Below are positions 29,185 through 33,947 of a stretch of DNA of 33,947 nt, in pieces (positions within the stretch are counted from its first letter, which is position 1; the number at the start of each line of letters is the position of its first letter). Source of the DNA: Candidatus Pelethocola excrementipullorum (GTDB taxonomy: Bacteria > Bacillota > Clostridia > Lachnospirales > Lachnospiraceae); the NCBI GenBank assembly GCA_018714325.1, contig DVNN01000199.1, forward strand, positions 1 through 33,947, read 5' to 3'. Both the position numbers and the translations under genes were made by a program. Below the pieces are notes generated by a model. That model was not told where the DNA came from. It did not search any database and saw only the letters and a list, made by a program, of their open reading frames with translations.

Positions 29185-31575
29185 ATGGAGATAATACAGA
29201 TTTCCGTCCGTGCCTTGGTGGAATTTCTCCTGCGCGGCGGAGACTTGGACAATAGAAGAGGGGGCTGGGCCGATAAAGAGGCCATGCAGAAGGGAAGCCG
29301 GATTCATAGGAAAATCCAAAAGCGGATGGGCGCCGGTTATATGGCGGAATGTCCTTTGGCCTATGAAAAGCAGTTTGATCACTATAGTCTCAAGATTGAA
29401 GGGCGGGCAGATGGCATCTTTTATGAAGATGGGATGGATGTGATAGATGAAATTAAGAGTACCTATGCATCGCTGGATCATCTGGAAGAGCCTATTTTGG
29501 TTCACACAGCCCAGGCCAAATGCTATGCCTACATCTATGCCCTGCAGAATCATAAAGACAAGATGATGGTTCAGATGACCTACTGCAATCTGGAGACCGA
29601 GGATATTAAGCGTTTTCAGGAACGTTACACCATGGAAGAACTGGACAGCTGGTTTACCAATCTAATCGATCAGTATCATCAATGGGGCGAGTTCCAATAC
29701 CAGTGGAGGCAGAAGCGGAATGCATCCATGCAGGGGTTGGAATTTCCTTATCCTTACCGGGAGGGACAGAAGAAGTTGGTGGCGGATGTCTATCGGACAA
29801 TCCTACGTAAGAAGGAACTGTTTGTAAATGCCCCCACCGGTGTTGGAAAAACCATGTCCACCATATTTCCGGCCATAAGGGCTGTGGGGGAAAAGAAGGG
29901 TGATAAGATCTTTTATCTTACTGCCAAGACCATAACCAGAACCGTGGCGGAAGAGGCATTTTCCATTCTGAAGGGGCATGGTCTTTCTTATAAAGTGATT
30001 ACCCTGACGGCCAAGGAAAAGATGTGTGTCTGTGAAGAGGTGGATTGTAATCCTGATGCCTGTCCCAGGGCTAAGGGGCATTATGACAGGGTCAATGATG
30101 CAGTTTTTCAGCTGTTAAATAGCTGTGATACCTTATCAAGGGAAATCCTCCAGGATGCGGCCGAGAAATCACAGGTCTGCCCTTATGAATTCCAGCTGGA
30201 TCTGGCAACCTGGGTGGATACGGTAATCTGTGACTATAATTATGTATTCGATCCCGTGGTGCGTCTGCGCCGTTTCTTTGGTGAAGGAGTGGGAAAAGGA
30301 GATCATTTATTCTTGATAGATGAGGCTCATAACCTGGTGGACAGGGGACGTGAGATGTTCAGCGCGGCAGTGTATAAAGAAGATTTCATGGAAATTAAGA
30401 GACTGGTGAAGCCATATACTCTGGGCGTGAAGCTACAAAAGGCATTGGAAAGATGCAACCGCCAGCTTTTGGGGTATAAGAGGGAGTGCGAGGGTGAGCG
30501 TCTGGAACTCACCAATGTGGGTGAATTTGTGCTGTCCATGATGAATCTGCTGGGGGAATTAGAGAATTTTCTACAGGACTATAAGGAGGGTGAGATTCGG
30601 AAAAAGGTTTTGGAGTTTTACTTCTCGGCCAGATCCTTTGTGAATATCTATGAATTGCTGGATGAAAACTATCTGATTTACGCCAGGCATACGGAAGATG
30701 GGAAGTTTATGCTCAAACTTTACTGTGTGAATCCTGCCGTAAATCTTCAGGAATGCTTGAATAAGGGGAGAAGTGCGGTGTTCTTTTCTGCCACTTTACT
30801 TCCTATCCAGTACTATAAAAGATTATTTTCCACCAATGAAGATGATTATGCGGTTTACGTGGATTCCCCCTTCGACCCAGTGAAGCGAAAATTGATTCTG
30901 GGAACAGAAGTGAGCACGAAATACACCAGACGAGGTGTGGAGGAATATATGAGGATTGCCTCTTATATCAGTCAGGTGGTGGGACAGAAGAAGGGGAATT
31001 ATATGGTCTTCTTCCCTTCGTACCGTCTGATGAATGATGTCTGTGAAGTCTTCAGGGAATCCTTTTTGTCTGGGTTGGAAGAGAAAAGCAGAGTGGAGAT
31101 CCTTATGCAGACCCCTGGGATGAACGAGGGGGAGAGGGAGGAGTTTCTGACCCGCTTTGAACAGGACAGAGGGGCGGAAGAATTCCTCATAGGATTCTGC
31201 GTTATGGGAGGCATCTTCTCGGAGGGAATCGATCTGGATGGTGAACGATTGATTGGAGCCATCGTGGTTGGAACGGGTCTTCCTCAGGTGGGGGTGGAGC
31301 GGGAGCTGCTGAAACAATTCTATGACAGGAGAGGGGAGAACGGCTTTGATTATGCCTATCGTTTCCCAGGCATGAATAAAGTCCTTCAGTCCGCAGGCCG
31401 AGTCATTCGAACCAACGAAGATAGGGGTGTGGTGGTGCTTTTGGATGAGCGCTTTTTGAGAAGAGAGTACCAGGAGCTGTTCCCCCGTGAGTGGAGTGGT
31501 TATACCACTTGTTCCCTGCAGAACATAGGCGACGAAGTCAAAGGGTTTTGGTCCTCAATTTCAAAAGAATTGTAA
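29185..31575 (+). CDS. DinG/XPD-like helicase fused to an N-terminal PD-(D/E)XK nuclease-like domain
   Basis: 796 residues. The first ~170 form a Cas4/RecB-like nuclease fold with the motif KIEGRADGIFYEDGMDVIDEIKST (Asp, then Asp-Glu-x-Lys) and a later AQAKCYAY. Then a superfamily 2 DNA helicase of the DinG/XPD type: FVNAPTGVGKT (Walker A), an Fe-S-type Cys cluster (CVCEEVDCNPDAC, and VCPYE after ~45 residues), DEAHNLVDRG (DEAH box), FFSATLLP, and the final QSAGRVIRTNEDRG. Expected to unwind DNA with 5'-3' polarity and possibly cut it, in repair or at R-loops/forks. ATG chosen for CGGAG 7 bases before it. Monocistronic, with a strong terminator. A longer frame upstream lacks a ribosome binding site. 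Confidence 0.9.
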   Translation: MEIIQISVRALVEFLLRGGDLDNRRGGWADKEAMQKGSRIHRKIQKRMGAGYMAECPLAYEKQFDHYSLKIEGRADGIFYEDGMDVIDEIKSTYASLDHLEEPILVHTAQAKCYAYIYALQNHKDKMMVQMTYCNLETEDIKRFQERYTMEELDSWFTNLIDQYHQWGEFQYQWRQKRNASMQGLEFPYPYREGQKKLVADVYRTILRKKELFVNAPTGVGKTMSTIFPAIRAVGEKKGDKIFYLTAKTITRTVAEEAFSILKGHGLSYKVITLTAKEKMCVCEEVDCNPDACPRAKGHYDRVNDAVFQLLNSCDTLSREILQDAAEKSQVCPYEFQLDLATWVDTVICDYNYVFDPVVRLRRFFGEGVGKGDHLFLIDEAHNLVDRGREMFSAAVYKEDFMEIKRLVKPYTLGVKLQKALERCNRQLLGYKRECEGERLELTNVGEFVLSMMNLLGELENFLQDYKEGEIRKKVLEFYFSARSFVNIYELLDENYLIYARHTEDGKFMLKLYCVNPAVNLQECLNKGRSAVFFSATLLPIQYYKRLFSTNEDDYAVYVDSPFDPVKRKLILGTEVSTKYTRRGVEEYMRIASYISQVVGQKKGNYMVFFPSYRLMNDVCEVFRESFLSGLEEKSRVEILMQTPGMNEGEREEFLTRFEQDRGAEEFLIGFCVMGGIFSEGIDLDGERLIGAIVVGTGLPQVGVERELLKQFYDRRGENGFDYAYRFPGMNKVLQSAGRVIRTNEDRGVVVLLDERFLRREYQELFPREWSGYTTCSLQNIGDEVKGFWSSISKEL

Positions 31576-31581
31576 AAAAGA

Positions 31582-31623
31582 AAAACAGCCAGACCGATGA
31601 AATACTTCCGGTTTGGCTGTTTT
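31582..31623 (+). terminator. Terminator of the helicase-nuclease gene
   Basis: AAAACAGCCAGACCG pairs with CGGTTTGGCTGTTTT over 15 bases (one G-U), with T-rich end; the A-run before it could make it bidirectional. Confidence 0.92.
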
Positions 31624-31644
31624 GATTCTAGGTTATTAACAAAT

Positions 31645-31677
31645 TCATGCTTTTTCATGCCAGCATGAAACGCATGA
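31645..31677 (-). terminator. Terminator of the second LysR gene
   Basis: Nested stem TTCATGC/GCATGAA (2-base loop) inside TCATGC/GCATGA; on the minus strand it is followed by AATTTGTTAAT. It lies 25 bases after the lysR stop. Confidence 0.65.
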
Positions 31678-31702
31678 CCTTTTACCCCTTATATCATTGA
31701 AC

Positions 31703-32590
31703 TTAAGAGATCGTCTGGAATCCCTGTATAAACTCCTTGGCCGCCTGAGGCACCGGCAGATGGGTGTTATGTGCGATTACCAGCTTTCTGGTTGGTAACT
31801 CCTCAGCGATTTGTACCTGAAACAAATCCTGATTCTTTTCAACGCAGTAATTTGGCACGAAGGCGATGCCCAGCCCAATGTTGGCCAGATCAATCAAGAG
31901 GTCATTACTTCCAAGTTCAATCTCCGGCACCAGATCCAGTTGATGCTGTTGAAAGAGATTATGCAGAAATTCGCTTGTGGTGCTTTTCCGGTCCAACATT
32001 AAGATCGGATGTTCCAGAAGCTCTTTCAGATGTATGTTCCGCCCCACCAGCTGGTGAAAATAATCCTTGCTGGCGATAAAGACATCCTGGAATTCATAGA
32101 TGGGAATGGTAGTCATTCTGCTTGGCAGTTTGGAGTTTGGAAAATTGGTCACAATCATATCCACCTGCCCCGATTCCAGAAGATCCACACATCGTGTGGA
32201 GGTCTGGTTTGTTACTTTAATATGAACGTTAGGATAATTCTTATGGAATTTCTGGAGGTAAGGAATCAGATAATAGCGACAGATAGTATCGCTGGCTCCG
32301 ATGCGGAGCTGCCCGCCACCCAGGCTGCTTGATTCCATGATCTGAGCCTCGCCTCGTTGAATCAGATTGATGGCAGGTTCAATGTGACGGAGTAGTGTTT
32401 CGCCTTCCGGGGTCAGCTGGACTCTCTTTGTGCTGCGGATGAAGAGGGTGATACCCAGCTTTTTTTCCAGCACTTTAATAGATTGGCTGACCGCTGACTG
32501 TGAGATGAAAAGCTGTTTGGAAGCCTCGGAAAAACTGAGGGAAACCGCTACATAATAAAAAACCTTATATAACTCATAGTTGACATCCAT
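31703..32590 (-). CDS. LysR-family transcriptional regulator (CysL/CbbR-like)
   Basis: 295 residues. Helix-turn-helix YKVFYYVAVSLSFSEASKQL followed by FISQSAVSQSIKVLEKKLG; effector domain begins LRIGASDTICRYYLIPYLQKF, the style of CysL/YwfK and CbbR-type members. ATG follows AAGGAGG. It has its own promoter just upstream and lies downstream of the histidine phosphatase gene on the same strand. No obvious divergent target is adjacent, since the neighbour on its start side points the same way; target unknown. Confidence 0.9.
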   Translation of the reverse strand: MDVNYELYKVFYYVAVSLSFSEASKQLFISQSAVSQSIKVLEKKLGITLFIRSTKRVQLTPEGETLLRHIEPAINLIQRGEAQIMESSSLGGGQLRIGASDTICRYYLIPYLQKFHKNYPNVHIKVTNQTSTRCVDLLESGQVDMIVTNFPNSKLPSRMTTIPIYEFQDVFIASKDYFHQLVGRNIHLKELLEHPILMLDRKSTTSEFLHNLFQQHQLDLVPEIELGSNDLLIDLANIGLGIAFVPNYCVEKNQDLFQVQIAEELPTRKLVIAHNTHLPVPQAAKEFIQGFQTIS

Positions 32591-32615
32591 GATAAGCCCT
32601 CCTTATAATGAGTTT

Positions 32616-32644
32616 ATTATATCATATCCTGGCAGCCGACACAA
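32616..32644 (-). promoter_or_regulatory. Promoter of the second LysR gene
   Basis: On the minus strand TTGTGT (32644-32639), a 17-base spacer and TATAAT (32621-32616). Confidence 0.8.
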
Positions 32645-32651
32645 TTGGGAA

Positions 32652-33368
32652 TTATCCCTGAAAGGGATCTGTGAAATAGCCATAAATGGATACTGGTTCC
32701 TGGTTCATAAGGAGATGTGAGGTATCTCCCATGGTCTGGCAGCGAAAATATGCTTCACCTGGCTCCCGTTCTTCCGTGCCCAGTACAGTTACTGAAGTGG
32801 GAGCCAGAAAGAATCCTTGCCAAAGTTGAGGGGGTGTGGTGTTCAGCAGGTGCGCTGCCAATGCACAGGTAATGCCCAGATGACAGAAACATACGATGAC
32901 GTCTTCCCGGCGGGTGTTCTCGTCAGTAAGATAGCGGTACCCATCCCTGCGATATCCGTATTGTTCCAGCAGAGAATCCAAGCCATCTGTCACATAGGTA
33001 TAGTTTTCTTTCAGATTACCTGTAAGCATGTCAGTATTTTGATGCCAGGTATGTAAGTCGAAGAGCTCAGGATGTTGATTTAGGTAATCGGGTGACAGAT
33101 CCCAGGGGATAACACGTCTCCCTGTCCTGGAATCCAGGATAGGGGAATCGAACTCCTTAAGCCAGTCACAGATAACCGCCTCCCGATTCAGTTTCTTTAA
33201 AGTTGCGGCAGCGGTGTCTCTGGCTCTACCCAGGGGGGAGCAGTAGATATCAGTGATATTCCATCTGCTGGTGCGCTGTGACAAATATTCTGCCTCTCTC
33301 CAGCCTTTTTCGGTAAGTGAATCTATTTCGTAATTTGGTTCGCCGTGTCGGATAAAGATTATTTTCAT
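32652..33368 (-). CDS. Histidine phosphatase family protein (phosphoglycerate mutase-like)
   Basis: 238 residues, cytoplasmic. The catalytic RHGE motif is at residues 7-10 (His8 would be phosphorylated), with the second conserved His in VIVCFCHLGITCAL. IYCSPLGRARDTAAATL is the usual substrate-phosphate segment with its Arg. It is longer than cofactor-dependent CobC/PhoE types in the C-terminal part, which contains an unfamiliar segment around HLLNTTPPQLWQGFFLAPTSVTVLG typical of this Clostridia group. Substrate unknown: sugar phosphates, phosphoglycerates or alpha-ribazole phosphate are all possible. ATG follows GAAGGAG. Divergent from a LacI-family gene that may control it. Confidence 0.87.
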   Translation of the reverse strand: MKIIFIRHGEPNYEIDSLTEKGWREAEYLSQRTSRWNITDIYCSPLGRARDTAAATLKKLNREAVICDWLKEFDSPILDSRTGRRVIPWDLSPDYLNQHPELFDLHTWHQNTDMLTGNLKENYTYVTDGLDSLLEQYGYRRDGYRYLTDENTRREDVIVCFCHLGITCALAAHLLNTTPPQLWQGFFLAPTSVTVLGTEEREPGEAYFRCQTMGDTSHLLMNQEPVSIYGYFTDPFQG

Positions 33369-33651
33369 AGGGAGTCTCCTTCTTCTGTTGTAATTATAAG
33401 TTGTTTGCGCAAGGTGGTATGCCTCAGTTCTTAAAGCTGTGGTATCCCGTATCTATTGGCACTTCTACATCTTATCATCGCATATGGGGGATTACAAGAG
33501 TGTTGCCAGGATGATCGGTTAGATGGTCCCAGTAAAACATAATTTGTAACATATCATTAAAGGCAAGGCTTTTTTTGGTGGAAGTTGTTTATACCATTGG
33601 AAAATCAAATGTGTTAATATTACGTTATAGTGTGTAAGAGAGGATTATGAG
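33369..33651. promoter_or_regulatory. Divergent control region between the histidine phosphatase and LacI genes
   Basis: 283 bases with no gene. Minus-strand promoter: weak CATACC (33421-33416), 17-base spacer, TATAAT (33398-33393). The palindrome TTGCGCAA (33405-33412) lies in that spacer and looks like the centre of a LacI-family operator. On the plus side a -10-like TATAGT (33626-33631) precedes the LacI gene without a good -35 box. A 13-base match to an insertion-element subterminal repeat lies at 33577-33589. Confidence 0.55.
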
Positions 33652-33947
33652 ATGGCAAGTATACGAGATGTTGCATTAAAGGCCGGGGTCGGCATTGGCA
33701 CGGTGTCCAGGGCACTGAATGGTACGGGATATATAGCGGAAGAAACGAAAAAAAAGATTTTGGAAGCCGCTGAGCAATTGGATTATAAGCCAAATGAGCT
33801 GGCGAAGAACCTTTACAGGAACCGTTCAGGATTCATTGGAATTGTAGTGCCGGATATTGAACATCCCTATTTTGCATGGCTTTTAAAGTGTATGGAACAA
33901 GAGCTGTTTCAATATGGATATAAGTGTATGGTCTGTGATGTTTCTGG
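33652..33947 (+). CDS. LacI-family transcriptional regulator (N-terminal part)
   Basis: 98 codons lie in the window, then the gene runs off the edge. The LacI helix-turn-helix is complete: SIRDVALKAGVGIGTVSRALNG, then ETKKKILEAAEQLDYKPNELAKNL (hinge helix). The sugar-binding domain begins FIGIVVPDIEHPYFAWLLKCMEQEL. ATG chosen for AGAGAGGA 7 bases upstream; an overlapping ATG in another frame does not give the domain. Probably represses a sugar operon further right, itself, or the divergent phosphatase gene. Confidence 0.93.
   Translation, partial: MASIRDVALKAGVGIGTVSRALNGTGYIAEETKKKILEAAEQLDYKPNELAKNLYRNRSGFIGIVVPDIEHPYFAWLLKCMEQELFQYGYKCMVCDVS

Overview
The window looks like chromosomal DNA of a low-to-mid GC Gram-positive anaerobe of the Clostridia, most likely Lachnospiraceae-like (inference). 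Reasons: nearly every gene has a strong AGGAGG-type ribosome binding site; promoters are TTGACA/TATAAT-like; purine synthesis uses a separate IMP cyclohydrolase and AICAR formyltransferase instead of a fused PurH; thiamine uptake is by ThiT under a TPP riboswitch; and there is an HPr-like protein without the usual phospho-histidine. No rRNA, tRNA or CRISPR array was seen.

Region 1 (1-10800) is housekeeping: a cut-off thioredoxin gene, a proline-type aminopeptidase, glyA, an operon of a membrane glycosyltransferase and a two-domain Nudix protein, a convergent M20 amidohydrolase, a ZTP-riboswitch operon for the last two steps of IMP synthesis, an M42 aminopeptidase, and thiT behind a TPP riboswitch. 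Region 2 (10800-12508) is a complete IS30-family insertion of about 1.68 kb, flanked by a 13-bp direct repeat. It lies between two divergent promoters and breaks no gene.

Region 3 (12500-16100) has a small operon (glycosyltransferase, small protein, hypoxanthine/uracil-type DNA glycosylase), a short hypothetical gene, a CsoR-family metal/thiol repressor next to an Mrp-type Fe-S carrier ATPase, and the HPr/Crh-like gene.

Region 4 (16100-29062) is the most interesting part. It is a catabolic island built around 2-keto and 2-hydroxy acids: a binding-protein-dependent importer (lipoprotein and two permeases, no ATPase), three D-2-hydroxyacid dehydrogenases, one Ldh2-family dehydrogenase, and aldolase/lyase-type proteins from three unrelated folds (RraA/HMG-aldolase, DapA/NanA, HpcH/HpaI). 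A LysR and a CdaR/PucR-type regulator sit among them. The arrangement suggests import of a sugar acid or related hydroxy acid, interconversion of hydroxy and keto forms, and cleavage to pyruvate plus an aldehyde. The substrate cannot be read from the sequence. The HpcH protein lacks the usual catalytic Asp/His pair, so its chemistry may differ.

Region 5 (29063-33947) has a DinG-like helicase fused to an N-terminal PD-(D/E)XK nuclease-like domain, a LysR regulator, a histidine phosphatase, and the start of a LacI-family regulator that continues past the window edge.
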